64,000 nt of DNA from Smallanthus sonchifolius (GCA_023525975.1 CM042042.1:379501-443500), one strand, 5' to 3'. Positions 20,867 to 33,757 are shown, numbered from the stretch's first letter. Numbers and translations are program-made. Notes: generated from the letters alone by a model not told the origin.

Positions 20867-23800
20867 ATGTCTACTGAAAAGGAATCTCACTCCTCCTTCT
20901 CTCTCAAGTATTTGCTTGAGAATGAAAAACCGAATAACACCAACCTCATCTTGAACTCTCTCCCTAGTTCTTATGACAACTTCGTAATTAACTTAAATAT
21001 GAACACATGGGAGAAGACTATGCCCGAACTGCACGGCATGCAGGAAACGCCCGAGATGAGAATATCAAGTGAGACTAATCAAGAGTTGATGGTCAAATCT
21101 GCTGGTGTTAACAAGCTCAAAACCAAGAAAAGGGGTTATAACAGCAAAGGTAAGAAGCAAGTTATTGTTGCTGCCAAGAATGCCACCAACAAAAACAAGC
21201 AAGTTGCAAAAGCACCCCCTCCCAAGGAGCGTCAGTGTTTTGAATGCAACAATATGGGGCACTGGAAACGTAACTGCCCTGAATATCTAGCTAAGCTGAG
21301 ATCGAAGAGAGCAAATAATGAAGGCATCTCTTCTGGTATTTCTATCTATGTCATTGAACTTTTCACTATCTCTAGCGACACATGGGTATTTGATACCGGA
21401 TGTGCTTATCACATCGTTAATGTATTGCACGAGCCTGAAAAGTGGAAGAAGCTGAAACAAGGCGACATGGAACTCATCGTTGGTGATGGGAAGGGAGTAC
21501 CAGTTCTTGCAACTGGAACATTTCACCTTTCATATCCTTCTGGCCTTGTAGTTATCTTAAATAACTGTTTGTTTGCACCTGGTTTAACCAGAAACATTAT
21601 TTCAGTTTTCTTATTATTTGAACAAGGTTTTAAGTACGTTTTTAATGGAATTAATATTTCTACTTACTTAAATGATATTTTCTATTTTGAGGCTAAACCT
21701 CGAAATGGAATTTATGAGGTTGATGTTCAAACTAATAATAACATATACAATCTTTCTAAAGGTATCAAATCTAGCATTAATGACACATTTCTATGGCATT
21801 GTAGACTTGGTTACATAAGCAAGGCCCGCATGAAAAGGCTCCAATCCGAAGGGATCCTTGAATCCACCGGACAAGAATCCTTTGAAGACTGCAAGTCTTG
21901 CTTAGCTAGCAAACTCACTAAAGGATCCTTCACCGGCGTTGGTGAACGAGCCAAGGATCTGCTAGGACTCATACACACTGATGTATGTGGCCCTTTCAGA
22001 ACCATGTCTAGAAATCATGAAAGATACTTCGTTTCATTCATCGACGATTATAGTCGATATGCTTATGTCTATCTTATGAAACACAAGCATGAAACTTTTG
22101 AAAAGTTCAAAGAGTTTCAAAGCGTAGTGGAAAACCAACTCGGTAAAACGATAAAGACACTTCGATCAGATCGAGGTGGTGAATATCTCAGCACAGAGTT
22201 CATAAATCATCTCAAGGAGCGTGGAATAGTTTCACAACCTACTCCACCTGACACACCCCAACTTAATGGCGTGAGCGAGAGGAGAAATCGAACCCTACTT
22301 AATATGGTTCGATCGATGATGTGTAGAACAAACTTGCCTCACTCCTTCTGGAGTTATGCTCTTATGACCGCCGCCCGCATTGTCAATCTGGCACCGACTA
22401 AGAAGGTAAACAAGACTCCATATGTGATATGGCATGGGTCTAAACCCAATCTGTCTTACCTTAGAGTATGGGGATGTGATGCATATGTCACCAGCGATTC
22501 TGATGACAAGCTCGATCCTAGAGGCGAAAAGGTCGTTTTCGTTGGATACTATAACAGAAGCGGATATTATTTCTACCATCCTGATGCAAATGTTATTTCC
22601 ATCAAAAGGAAGGCACACTTCCTCGAGAAATAAATTCTTGAACGAGGAACTGGAGATAATATAGTGGATCTTGAAGAAATTCGAGAACCACAAACAACCG
22701 CTTATGAAGTCGGAGCGTCCGAACAACAAGAAGTTGTTGCTGGTAAATCAGACATAAACACAAGCGTTCGCAGAAGTGTAAGGACTCGCAAAGAACCTGA
22801 CAAATACCTATGGCATCTTGATAGTACCGAGGTCCTATTAGTAGCCGAGTATAATGACGAACCTACTAACTACAAATCTGCTATTTCAGATCCAGAATCT
22901 GCAAAATGGCTAGAAGCCATGAACGCCGAGATGCAATCTATGCATGATAATCAAGTATGGGACTTGGTTGAGCTACCCCCCGAATCTCGGGCAGTAGGGA
23001 GCAAATGGATTTTCAAGAGAAAAACCGACATGCATGGAAATATACACACCTATAAAGCACGGCTAGTTGCGAAAGGTTTTACTCAGACTCAAGGCATTGA
23101 CTATGATGAAACCTTCTCGCCCGTTGCTATGATCAAATCGATCAGGATATTGTTTGCCATAGCCGCGTACTATGACTATGAGATATGGCAAATGGATGTC
23201 AAAACCGCTTTCCTTAATGGGCATCTCTCTGAAGATGTTTATATGGTACAACCTGATGGTTTTGTTGATCCAAAATATCCTAATAGGGTATGTAAACTGA
23301 ATAAGTCTATTTATGGACTCAAACAAGCATCTCGAAGCTGGAATCTTCGTTTTGACCAAAAGATCAAAGAGTTTGGTTTTGTCAAAAATGAAGATGAGCC
23401 TTGTGTTTACAGAAAGGCTAGTGGGAGCACTATATCATTCCTCATCTTGTATGTGGATGATATACTTATCATTGGAAACAACATCCCTATGCTTAACGAT
23501 GTTAAACATTGGTTGGGAACTTGTTTTGCAATGAAAGATCTTGGAGAAGCAGCCTACATTCTAGGAATCAAGATCTACAGGGATAGATCTAAGCGGCTTC
23601 TAGGGCTTAGTCAAGGCACATACATAGACAAAGTCATGGCACGCTTTCATATGGAAAAATCCAAGAAAGGAGGTGTTCCTATGACTAAAGGCACCGTGCT
23701 GAACAAATCGCAATCTCCTTCAACGGACATTGAAACCAAGCGTATGGAAGCAATTCCATATGCTTCGGCGATTGGTTCTATCTTGTATGCTATGTTATGT

Positions 23801-24208
23801 ACCAGGCCTGACGTCTCGTATGCTTTAAGCATGACCAGTCGTTTTCAGCAAAGTCCTGGCATTGCCCATTGGACTGCAGTCAAGAACATCCTGAAGTACT
23901 TGAGAAGGACTAAAGACATGTTCTTAATATTTGGAGGAGTGGAAGAAGAGCTCATTGTAAGATGTTACACTGACGCTAGCTTCCAAACTGACCGAGATGA
24001 CTCTTGCTCACAATCAGGATTCAAATTCACTCTAAACGGAGGAGCTATCTCCTGGAAGAGCTCCAAGCAGAGTGTGGTGGCGGATTCAACCACCGAATCT
24101 GAGTATATAGCTGCATCAGATGCTGCTAAGGAAGCTGCTTGGATGAAGAAATTCATTACTGACCTCGATGTGGTTCCGAGTATTCGCCAACCAACCAATC
24201 TTGGATGA
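20867..24208 (+). pseudogene. copia gag-pol polyprotein, interrupted
   Basis: One frame reads 20867-22633, stops at TAA 22631-22633, then continues in the same frame to 24208. In order: gag N-terminus (SFSLKYLLENEKPNNTN) joined directly to a late gag segment (LILNSLPSSYDNFVINLN), which implies an in-frame loss of more than 100 codons; a CCHC zinc knuckle (CFECNNMGHWKRNC); an aspartic protease motif (WVFDTGC); a GAG-pre-integrase segment (LWHCRLGYISKARM); an integrase core with the D-D-E residues in LIHTDVCG, LRSDRGGEY and LNGVSERRNR; a reverse transcriptase with KARLVAKGFTQ, QMDVKTAFLNG and YVDD; and RNase H beginning CYTDAS and ending early at TNLG, so its last quarter is missing. The gag loss, the nonsense codon and the truncated RNase H make the protein inactive, although most domains are undamaged. 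Confidence 0.93.
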
Positions 24209-24818
24209 CGTTGGATGTAACTCGCTTCAAATCATCTTCATGGATTTTAATCATAAGATGTTTTGATATTGGTATACTCATGTAGTATCCTCTTACTTGA
24301 GATGCATACTAGAACTTTCGTTTATCAATGACTGTTCTTTAATCACTGTCAACCGCTGTCGCGTAACTGCCAGTCATAAAGGCATTGGTTAGGAACAGAT
24401 CTGAAGTTCAGTGGGAGTTGTATGTAGTCGATAAGGGATTCTGTACTCTTACATGATATGTAACAGTTAGACATCGTGGCGCCCTCGTGATTCAAACTGG
24501 TGAAGTGTAAGGCCTTACCCAAACTTACTGTGTGTTTGACTGGACCACTTTGATTCTTGATCGAGAACAATAATAATTGAACGCCATATGAAAATGAACT
24601 AAATCCATGTCTCATTGATTCAATTAATGTCTTATACGGAAAGGATGAATGACAACTATTGTCATAAGTCTATTGTCTTGCTTTAGTTAGCTGTTACTAA
24701 CACCGAGATATTTGGTTAATGACTTTAAAGCGTCATACCTTGTTAGGGACAGCCATGTGCAGCTAGAGCGCCGCTGACTGTTTGCGTTGATTTATCGTGG
24801 ATCGTCCAAGTGGGAGAT
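24209..24818 (+). other. copia 3' untranslated region and polypurine tract
   Basis: Non-coding DNA between the truncated RNase H and the 3' LTR. It ends in CCAAGTGGGAGAT, the polypurine tract that primes plus-strand synthesis, immediately before TGTTAG of the LTR. Confidence 0.8.
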
Positions 24819-25609
24819 TGTTAGATTTTATGGACCGACCCGATGGACAACGCGGCCGACCGAGCTATGACCCGTAAGAGTTACACCTAGGGCAACGAAC
24901 ATTAAATCCACTTAACCTGCTTAACTGGTAATTACGAACTGTTAGCGAGGCGATATATTTTATATATATTCGTTAGACGCGAATTATTATTTATATTAGT
25001 TTATAAATAATATTATATATATTGTTTTAATCTTTCATTAAAACAATTAAATGGGTACAGGCTTTTTATCTCGTATTGGACTTTTGGCCCGGAAACAATT
25101 ATTAGGGTTTATAATTATTATATATAATTATAATTTAATTTTTGTTTTGAGGGTGACAAAAACAGCCGCATCAAGGCAATTGCAAGTGGGTTTTTGTTAT
25201 GTTGAGAAGAGTAGGCTATATTCATCGCAGCCTTCATCTTCAATCTTGTTCATCATATGTAACACGTAACAGCCCAATCGCTCCCGCTTTTGCAAGTTCC
25301 GGCGAACCCTGGTGCATCCCGTTTTCTCGCTTTCGGTTCGTGATCTAGCATCGGTTCGTTGTACTTAGGTGTCTCAACCGGTTAATCATTAACTACTAAG
25401 GTATAATTAATCTCATTGGTAGATTAAATATTTTATTCCGTATTCGTATGTTTTCGTAACCCAGATCCTGTCGGGTTTTATATTGTGTTGAATCGGTTTC
25501 ATTCCGCTGCGTATTAATAATTACTAAATAATTATTATTAATCTAAAATTATTTATCAACCGTTTTTGATAACTAATCTAACTGATCACCACTGGAGAAA
25601 TCCCCAACA
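24819..25609 (+). repeat. 3' LTR of copia element
   Basis: 791 bp, beginning TGTTAGATTTTATGG and ending CCCCAACA. Nearly all its differences from the 5' LTR are single-base substitutions. Confidence 0.95.
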
Positions 25610-27746
25610 AACACATCCTCTAACCGGTCTTTTATACAATGCATCTTTGCCTTCTAATTTTACTGGTATCCAACTGTCAATTGCTCGATTAAGATTGGAT
25701 AGCTTTTGGGGTAAAGGGGCCAATTACAGCGGCTTCACTATGCCACCACACATATTCGTGCACCCATTTTTCACAAGGCTAGATGTTGTCTATTCAAATA
25801 TAGGCAATAAATCGTCGTACTACAACAACTACAATGTGCCAGATCACACTCTAGTTGCTCCGGTTCTTGGTTTTAACGTCTATGGTTCAGAAGGGCAAAT
25901 TGGTAATTTGACCCCTCCAGTGACGAAGCTGAATCTCACTCTCTTTGGAGGCCCTATCTTGATTCAGTTTCCTAGTATTTCACATGCGAAATGTGTCACA
26001 TTTTACCCCAACTGAACATTTGAAATGATCAACATGACGCGACAAGACATGATGTGTCCCGTGCTAGACCAAGGACATTTCTCATTGGTTGTACAAGGTC
26101 AGACCCCACCCAAAGACGACGACAAGGAAAGACGGAGGGAGTTTTGGAAATGGTGGGTTTTCGGATTTGCGATAGGGGTTTTGGGATTGTTATTCATTGG
26201 ATTTATCGTTTTTACGATTGTTAGAATAATAAATATTGAAAAAATGGAAAGGGAGGCCGAAAAAAATGAAACTTTAGTCACAATAAAAGTTGGGCAAAGT
26301 AAAATGCCTTTAGCTACAGTTGTTAGAACACAACCTGTTATTGAAAATGAGTATGTTCCATAGTTAGTTATTCTTTTTAAATTTGTTAAATACAAATTCA
26401 GTTATGAGATTTTATATTGGATTTCGTATTACAATTTGGAATATAATTACAAATGTTTATGATTCATTATACTAATTATTTTTATTCAGATAGCAAAAGT
26501 TCAATTTTGCAATTCGTGTCTGCAGTTGACCACCCCTTAAGGGTGTGAAAAAAAAACTTGAAACTCGAACCGTATTCGTAACAGAAAAAAACCAAACCGT
26601 ATTATGAATTTGGTTTTCGATTCGATTCCTAATCCGAAATGTGAATTTGGATTTCAGTTTGGTTAACGGATATATAATTTTTTAATCAGTTGATTTGTTC
26701 AACCAAATAAACCGCCGCCTCATTAAGATACCAAGATTTGACATAAATGTTATTGGGTTGATAACTGTTGAAATCGGTTGTTTTTAACCGAACCGACCGA
26801 GTTAAATTATGTTCGGTTGATAAACCTAAAAAAAATTAAAACCAATAAACCGAATAATTTGAACACCTTACCACCCCCACCAAAACTGCGGAATTCAACT
26901 GTTTATTACTTTTTGGTGCTCTGGCATCTCAGTCTCTCATCATTTTTTTTTCTTAGGCCGCCAACAAATTAAGTTGAACAAAGGATCAAGCCCATTAGCG
27001 ATTGTCGTCTTTTTAATTCCTTTTTAAACCAATAGCTACTTAGCTTTTAGCCCAACCAAATTTAAGACAATTAATCCATTCCATCTAATCTCATTTTTGG
27101 TCCGATGACGTCAGCAATGCCTCACGTTGATGTAATAACTAGTTTTTTTTAATTTAAAAAAACTGATAATTTAAATCTTTATACTTACTTTTCGTTTCCA
27201 AATATATCTGCAACATGCTTATTTTTATCTACGTTATATAACCTAGCCACCGCTACGTGCGCCCCGCCGATGCTCGTAGGTTTTTTTTTTATATTTTTGT
27301 TTATTTTTTTTTTAACTTTTAGGACCACTAACGCTTAAAAACTAACCAGGAGTTAACTTAACATTGATAATTCGTAGCATAACACCAAGAAATTAATGGT
27401 TAATGTTATTTACTATTTATTTCACTGTAGTACAATAGTGTACGCGACTACCACTTGCACGTGCTGCATCATATGTCGATGGCGGTGACGGTGACGATGG
27501 TTTCAGGTTGGCCGATGGCGACGATTTTGATGGAGAGAGAGACTGGGTTTAAAACCTGGTGTATCATAAATCATTAATCCTACAACTCTATATATAGACT
27601 TTCAAATCTTAGGGAACAAGTTAGGGTTTAAATTTCGATTTTAGTAATCATCAACAATTTAATAATATATTTGAACTTCATACTTATCATATAATTTATT
27701 TAATTAATTAATATTTTAATTATCAACTAGTTTGATAATTATTATA

Positions 27747-28140
27747 TTTTCGCATCTCTCTCCTATTAAATAATGATATTAAAGAATATATTTGTATATC
27801 TTTAATATAAATCTAGCTATGTATACTTATTATTTAATCACGGATAGTTATTATATCATTAAGCAAATGAATTTGATATAAATTAACATTTATCAATTAC
27901 AATATATATATATATATATATATATCCAGTTGAAAAAAAATTAACTTAACATAATTTATAACCGTCACGTCAAAGTACATTTTTTAAACATATATTTTGA
28001 CGAGTGCATGTGTTAACAAACTACATTATATTTTTTATTCAACTTGTGTACTACACGAATTTTTAAAGAAATAAAATTTTTATTACTAAGTATATAAATT
28101 ATATTTATTTAACCGTGTAATACACGAGATTTTAACCTAG
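27747..28140 (+). mobile_element. Helitron-like 3' end, copy 1
   Basis: It ends in CTAG followed by T, with a hairpin (CGTGTAATACACG, 28114-28126) about ten bases before, which is the canonical Helitron 3' terminus. The body shares words with the segment at 28411-28831: ATCTCTCTCCTATTAAATAAT, TAGTTATTATATCAT, AACATTTATCAATT and TTTTATTACTAA. The 5' border is not resolved and there is no coding. Confidence 0.5.
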
Positions 28141-28340
28141 TATGTTTATAAATATATACAAAGTTGTTTCTTAAAAAATAATAAAAAGTTTGCCGCACTT
28201 GAACGTAAGTAACCCATCCATCATCATGGTTTTCGCTTATCCATCCTTTGACACGAATGAACGACGTCGGTGACTTCATCATTCATCACCCATAACAGTG
28301 GCTTCACCGTGTCTGTATCCGAGATAAAAGTGCACATATT

Positions 28341-28831
28341 TTACTACTTTAATAAATGAAAATCTCTTTATGACACGTGTCACTCTCTGGTTACTCATCA
28401 TCTTTATTTTTTCATCTCTCTCCTATTAAATATTAGATTTTATATTTCTCTCTCCTATTAAATAATAATTTTTATACTAATAAATCTAATTACGAATAAT
28501 TATTATTTAATTATAAATAGTTATTATATCATCAATCAAATTAACTTAATATGAACTAACATTTATCAATTAAATTAAAAAATAAATACTCAGTTGAAAA
28601 AAAAATATTTTAAAAACTAACTTAACAGACCTTATAACTGTCACGACAAATTACTTTTTTAAAAACATATTTTGACAAATGTGTTTGTTAACAAATTATA
28701 TTATATTTTATTCAACCAATGTAATATACTAGTTTATTCAACCACGGGTTGTTAAAAATATAAATTTTTTATTACTAAATATCTAACATTTTATTTATTT
28801 CACTCGTGTAATATACGAAATTTTAACCTAG
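28341..28831 (+). mobile_element. Helitron-like element, copy 2
   Basis: The 3' end is a hairpin CGTGTAATATACG (28805-28817) followed by AAATTTTAACCTAG and T. The body is homologous to copy 1. The 5' end is uncertain, perhaps near TACTACTTTAATAAATG at about 28343. Non-autonomous. Confidence 0.5.
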
Positions 28832-29289
28832 TATCAAATAAAGAAGCATAATAGGTCATGAATTCATTACCATCGTTTTAACATCTTGAGATTCAAAATC
28901 ACAACATTAGGTGATGTATATGTTGTATTTACAAGTTGTAGAACCTCTTTCCACTTGCCATCTATGTTTTGCAAAATACAAGACATGAATTTACCCAAAT
29001 ACCCTTTTGATCTTAGTCAACAAAGAACATTCATCATCCCCACTATAAATAAATATTATATATATCGCCCAATTCACAAAAGAAAAAAAACCCTAGTTTT
29101 TGTTTTCCCCTCAATCGCCCCCCTTAAAAGAAAGCCCCCTTTACAACAATAAATAAAATAAAATAAAATCCAAAGGGGCTAAAGAGAAGGAAGTACAGAC
29201 ACAAAAAAAAAACTGGTAAACTTCAATTCCCTTCTCACAAATCTTTCAAATTTTTTTTTTCTTTTTCTCTGTTCACAAATAAACTTGAA

Positions 29290-29360
29290 ATGTCTCTTCC
29301 ACCCTTCTCTCTCTCTTTCCCTCGTCTTCGTCTTCGTCTTCGTCTTCTTCTTCTTTGAGA
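29290..29360 (+). promoter_or_regulatory. CT/CGTCTT microsatellite in the ARID gene leader
   Basis: A pyrimidine tract (CTCTCTCT then repeated CGTCTT then TCTTCT) lies about 230-300 bp upstream of the ATG. Such tracts are common in plant core promoters and 5' leaders. Confidence 0.45.
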
Positions 29361-29591
29361 GAGAAAGGGCGGGGATTTCAAAAGGGTTTTAAAATTTTCT
29401 CCCTCGTTTCATCTCATACCCTAAATATCACAAATAAAACCCTTTAGTTTAATAGATTAATTTTTTTGTAGAATTCTTATACGATCTATTACATGCTGTT
29501 TCTAGATTTGTTTTTGAGTTCAATTGCTATATCATCTGATGATTTAATTTTATTCGATCTATCACTATATCTGTTTTAGGGTTTGAAAATT

Positions 29592-32500
29592 ATGGCAGGA
29601 TGGTCTAAGGTTGCAGATGGGTCTGCATTGGATTGTTTTAGAACCCTAGAAGAGATTCACAATTCTTTAAAATGTGGAGAGATTGATAATAAGTTTGGGA
29701 AAGTGTTCAATCAAATTGTTTCTAGGTTTTTGAAAGAGTTTTGTAATTGTTTTAGGCCTTTTCCTCCAATGCTTGGAGATGGTAAGCCAATTAGTTTGTT
29801 GAGGCTTTATTTGTGTGTGAGAGAAAAAGGTGGGTATGAGAGTGTTTCGCGAAACGGGATTTGGGATTTGGTTGCTAAAGAAATAGGCTGCGATTCGAGT
29901 TATTCTGCCAGCTTGAAGGTGGTTTATGTTAAGTATCTAGACTTGTTAGATGAGTGGTTTTGTAAAAATATTAAAGATAAAGATTTAGTGAGTGAATCCT
30001 CATGTTTTGGTGATGTTGAGATGAAAGTTCTTGATTCTAGAAAGTTCTTTTCGGATGTTGAGATGAAAGATTACAAGGAGTTTGTGGAGACAGAATTGGA
30101 TGTTAAAGATTCACAGAGTTGTGTTGGGTCTGTTGAAGGGTTAGATGTTACAGATGGTGTGGTTATTGAGTCGGGTTTGGATAACAAAGAAGAAAACGAG
30201 CTGAGTCGAAAGAGAAAACGAGAGCGTTATTTGCCAATGCTGGATTGGGTTAAAAGAGTGTCGAAAAATCCGTGTGATCTTGCCATTGGGTCGTTGCCCG
30301 AAAGGTCTAAATGGAAGATTTATGGAGGTGAATATGTATGGAAGCAGGTTCTTTCGGCTCGAGAAGCAAGGCTTTTGAAGACGAATGTTGACCCGAAAGT
30401 CCAACTTATTTGGCAGGTATTTTCAGCTATTAAATTTTCTGTTGTTTCAATAGCTTATATATGAATCTTGTTATTTGATTTATTGAAACTTTACTGTTTA
30501 TGCAATTAGATATTTTAATATGTTCCAAATGATGTACTTCCTCTGTCCCTTGAATATTGTTAAAAATTTATACCTACCTTGGGGTGTCTAGATGTATTTT
30601 TAAAAGTAGTTATGTGAGATATCGAATGTTCAAAACCAGATAATAAGTTGTAAATAAAAGATGGTGTGTGGATGTGTTTTTGTTTATTGAAGTTGTTATA
30701 ATCTTGGTTTTAAGCTGTGCGCATAATGCGTGATGCGCCCGGTGCGTTGATCAAAGCGATGCGTGATTGTTGCGTCAATTTCGCAAAATGCGGTCCGGCG
30801 CTATAATGCGTGTAATATGGAATCTATGGATCTTTTCAATTAGGGTCGGACTCTTTTGCTATTTCAGTAATACAATTATGCATATACTACTTGAACAACA
30901 TGCATAAACTATTTGTTGGCTTCTTTAGGTGCAACTAAAGTTTTTATTTATTTATTTATTTTAATAACTTATGCATAGGCTGCTTGTACATTTAGAGCTA
31001 GGCTTATTTTGATTGTACATAAAGCTTTTTGGTGGTACCTAGAACTTTCTTTTTTATTTATTTATTTTAGTTTCTTACCTTCTAGTGTTTAAAAGTTAAC
31101 ATGTTAAAATATTATGTATGATTATTATTTAGTATTTTTCTAATAAAGAACACATCGCATACATGTTGCTCTCACATCTCGCAATGCGCATTGGATTTTG
31201 GGACCAACACATCGTGCAATTTAAAACCAAGGTTATAGTGACTATTGATGGTCTTGCATGATTGGAGAGATTTGATTATTACATAAAGTTACAGATAACA
31301 TAAGAGTTAACAAAGGCTTCCAAGTATTTTGCAAGATCATTTGATAATCATTATTGTTGTAGTTGATATGAAGTTAATTTTTTGAGCCCTGAACACTGAG
31401 ATAATCACTAGGGGAAGTTGGTTACCAAAAGCGATAGAAAGTATAAATCGATTAGAGTCACAATAATATGTAAAATGAATATTTCAAAATGATAAACCTA
31501 GGGTTGAATTGAACTACAAAGTCTATAGAGAAAGAAAAACTGTCATTAGTTTCATCTAGAGGCATCATAGTTTGGCATAAACTGAGCAAATCGACTTTCA
31601 AATTGAATGGTTTGCCTTTATGTGGTTCTGTTTGGTCTGCTGGTTTCAAATCTTAGAAACAGATTCAGTTTGGCCAATGGCATATATTGAGAAACCAATC
31701 TTTATGGCTGAACCAAACTGCATATACTTAAATTATTAGTAGACATTGTTATATGGTCTAATGATGGATACCAATTGTTATATGGTCTCGATAATCAGTT
31801 TTCTGTTACACCGACTCATTTCTTGCTTCTTAAAATCTCCTTATTAACCTCAAGTAATTGGAAAATCTCAATCTGTCGTACTCACACTAAAAAATGGAGT
31901 GTTGTGACCAACTTTAGATGCACTGGTTTAATATAATTATTTTTTACTATCATTGAGTTTTTTAAAATGCCCTTTTGCAGAGGAATCTAAGGATGCATCC
32001 ATCGATGTATGATGATGTGAGCGAGAAATCAACATCAAGATGCAGCCAGAGACTCATTTCTGCTAAAGAGACTCGAGTCACACGTCCTTCAAGAAAACCC
32101 CAGTCTCAAGATAGCTCTGAGTCATCATCCACCGGGAGCCCGAGTGACAGAGAGGATGAAGATTCTTTCTGGGGTTACAAGTTTAAGCGAAAACGGATGC
32201 CATTGGGGCGACATTTTCAAGCCAAAGTACCCGAGTGGACTGAACAGACTTACGAGCCTGATACTAAATGGCTGGGTACTCAAATCTGGCCACTAGAAAA
32301 GACCGAAGTTAGAAGTAGTCTAATTGAGCTTGAAAGAATCGGGAAAGGAAGGCAAGATTCGTGTGGCTGCCAGTTCCCTGGTTCACTAGAATGTGTTAGG
32401 TTTCATATCTCGGAGAAACGAAACAGGGTCAAACATGAACTGGGGTCCGCTTTCTATAAATGGAAGTTTGATGGTATGGGTGAGACTATTGCTCTTTGTT

Positions 32501-32799
32501 GGACTCCTAATGAAGAAAAAAAGTTTGAGGACATAATAAAGTCAAACCCACCCTCTGCAGGCATAACCTTTTGGGATGATCTAACGAGCCATTTCAAGAA
32601 CAAAACCAGGACGGTTTTGGTTAGTTACTATTTCAACGTGTATCTTAATAGGCGTAGGGCCCACCAGAACCGATCAGATCCAAGCAACATTGATAGTGAT
32701 GATGATGAGCTTGAAAAAATTGGAAATGAGGCAAGCAACAATGATCCTGCTGGATCCATCTTTTGTTCCCCAAAGAAGGTGCATTTAAATGGTAGATGA
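29592..32799 (+). CDS. ARID-ELM2-SANT domain protein (plant ARID1/2 type)
   Basis: Two exons, 29592-30416 and 31981-32799, joined in phase 0 (QLIWQ then RNLRMHPSMYDD), give about 547 residues. I start at ATG 29592 (MAGWSKV). The N-terminal ARID domain (about 55-125; FRPFPPMLGDGKPISLLRLY and EKGGYESVSRNGIWDLVAKE) is a DNA-binding fold. After an acidic and basic linker comes an ELM2-like segment (GRHFQAKVPEW, about 352-362, and WPLEKTE), then a SANT/Myb-like C-terminal domain (CWTPNEEKKFEDII to YYFNVYLNRRRAHQNR, about 447-505). ELM2-SANT pairs recruit histone deacetylases, and plant proteins of this build act in nuclear chromatin complexes (established for the family). KRKRM may be a nuclear signal. 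The 1,564-bp intron carries a MITE. The reading frame is intact. Confidence 0.88.
30703..31231. mobile_element. hAT-type MITE in the ARID gene intron
   Basis: 529 bp with terminal inverted repeats CTTGGTTTTAAGCTG and (reverse complement of the right end) CTTGGTTTTAAATTG. It is flanked by an 8-bp target duplication with one mismatch, GTTATAAT (30695-30702) and GTTATAGT (31232-31239). The interior is non-coding and contains TGCG-rich words near both ends. Confidence 0.82.
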
Positions 32800-33757
32800 T
32801 GTTATTTGAGTTTGTTTCATGAATGTTGCTTGTTTTCTTTTTATTATTCTATGCTGTTTTTAAAGAGATTTGACTGGAAATGGGTACAAAACTTAGGGTT
32901 AAGTGTTTGAAGTTATATTGTTATGAATGTACATGGAGAAGATAATGGTGGTTTTGTGGCTTTTGGTTACTTTGATAATTATACCATCTTAACAACATTT
33001 GAAAATGGGTCGGCCTTTTTGTTGGATGTTTTGTGGCCCAAAAAACTCATGTATCCTAAGTGGGCTAGTAGATTTTTTGTGGTACTAAGCCTGGCAAAAG
33101 GTTCGGTTGGGTCGGGCAACACGTAAAAACTGGTTCCGATCAAATAGGTTTCTAGCAAAATAGGTTCAGGTCAAAACATAATGTTTTAAAAATGTATCGA
33201 TTTGGTTTAGGTTACGTGTTCTTGCCAAAATGGTTTCGGGTTGAAATAAGTTTATAAAAAAAATATCAAAATGGGTTCACCTGCTATAATTTTTATGGTG
33301 GCTATTGGTGATTGGTGGAGGTGTTCGTGGTGGTGACAACGGTGATGGTGGTAGCGGTGGTGTCGACGATGATGAGTGGTTGTCGCCAAAAAAAAGGTCG
33401 TGTGTATTGCCGACCCATTTGGAGCCGATTTAAGTAAGCAATGTTTATTAGAGTACTTGTTTTGACCAGTTATATAAATTGAGTAGACCCAAATTTACTC
33501 GTTCTATAATTTCAGTTCACCTAGACTGACTCGCTCTATAAGTTAGTTGACCCAAATGAATCCATAAAAAAACGAGTCATAGTAATTTTATGCTACATGC
33601 TTGCACTTGTTCTTTATAAAAATTGATTAATGCTATTAAAATTATATATATAGGCATGTTTTTTTTTCAAATGCAATAATATGTTAAGAATCGAAAGAAC
33701 CGTATTGGGGTGCCAAATGCAACATATTTTTTTAAAAACTACCAATCTATATCTATA
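32800..33757. other. 3' flank of the ARID gene, no gene seen
   Basis: It probably holds the 3' UTR and then repeat-like DNA with GGTT-rich words at 33110-33250 and a GGTGGT-rich tract at 33290-33380. No supported coding. Confidence 0.45.

Larger units (their letters stand above)
18584..25609 (+). mobile_element. full-length Ty1/copia LTR retrotransposon
   Basis: A 7,026-bp element bounded by two 791-bp LTRs (18584-19374 and 24819-25609) and a perfect 5-bp target duplication AACAC (18579-18583 and 25610-25614). A primer-binding site (TGGTATCAAATC, 19376) follows the first LTR, and a polypurine tract (AAGTGGGAGAT) precedes the second. The gene order protease-integrase-RT-RNase H makes it copia. 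By eye the LTRs differ at about 14 positions, or roughly 98% identity, so the insertion is young in evolutionary terms. It cannot move by itself: gag has a large in-frame deletion, the pol frame has a nonsense codon at 22631, and RNase H is cut short. Confidence 0.96.
18441..26363 (+). pseudogene. DUF1191 membrane protein gene, broken by a copia insertion
   Basis: The host coding lies in two parts: 18441-18583 and about 25615-26363. Across the insertion the target duplication (AACAC) joins codons without a shift: ...NSLPT before, HPLTGLLYNASLPSNFTG after. The product matches the plant DUF1191 family: signal peptide from ATG 18441 (FKTRFILIRCLVIMF), an extracellular domain with SNFTG, APVLGFNVY and QGHFSLVV blocks, one transmembrane helix (WWVFGFAIGVLGLLFIGFIVF), and the conserved C-terminus RTQPVIENEYVP. 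Besides the insertion there are two other lesions: one extra A in the AAAA run at about 18504-18507 shifts the frame after the signal peptide, and TGA at 26013-26015 replaces what should be a Gly codon in FYPN-TFEM. The function of DUF1191 proteins is not known to me. The rest is well kept, so decay is recent. An intact paralogue elsewhere is likely. Confidence 0.85.
26364..29200. other. AT-rich, repeat-filled intergenic region
   Basis: No gene is supported. It contains a hAT-like array of CGGTT/AACCG words at 26540-26870, a (TA)n tract at about 27902-27925, and two Helitron-like 3' ends listed separately. The open frames at 26778-26972 and 28886-29152 are low-complexity. Confidence 0.5.
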
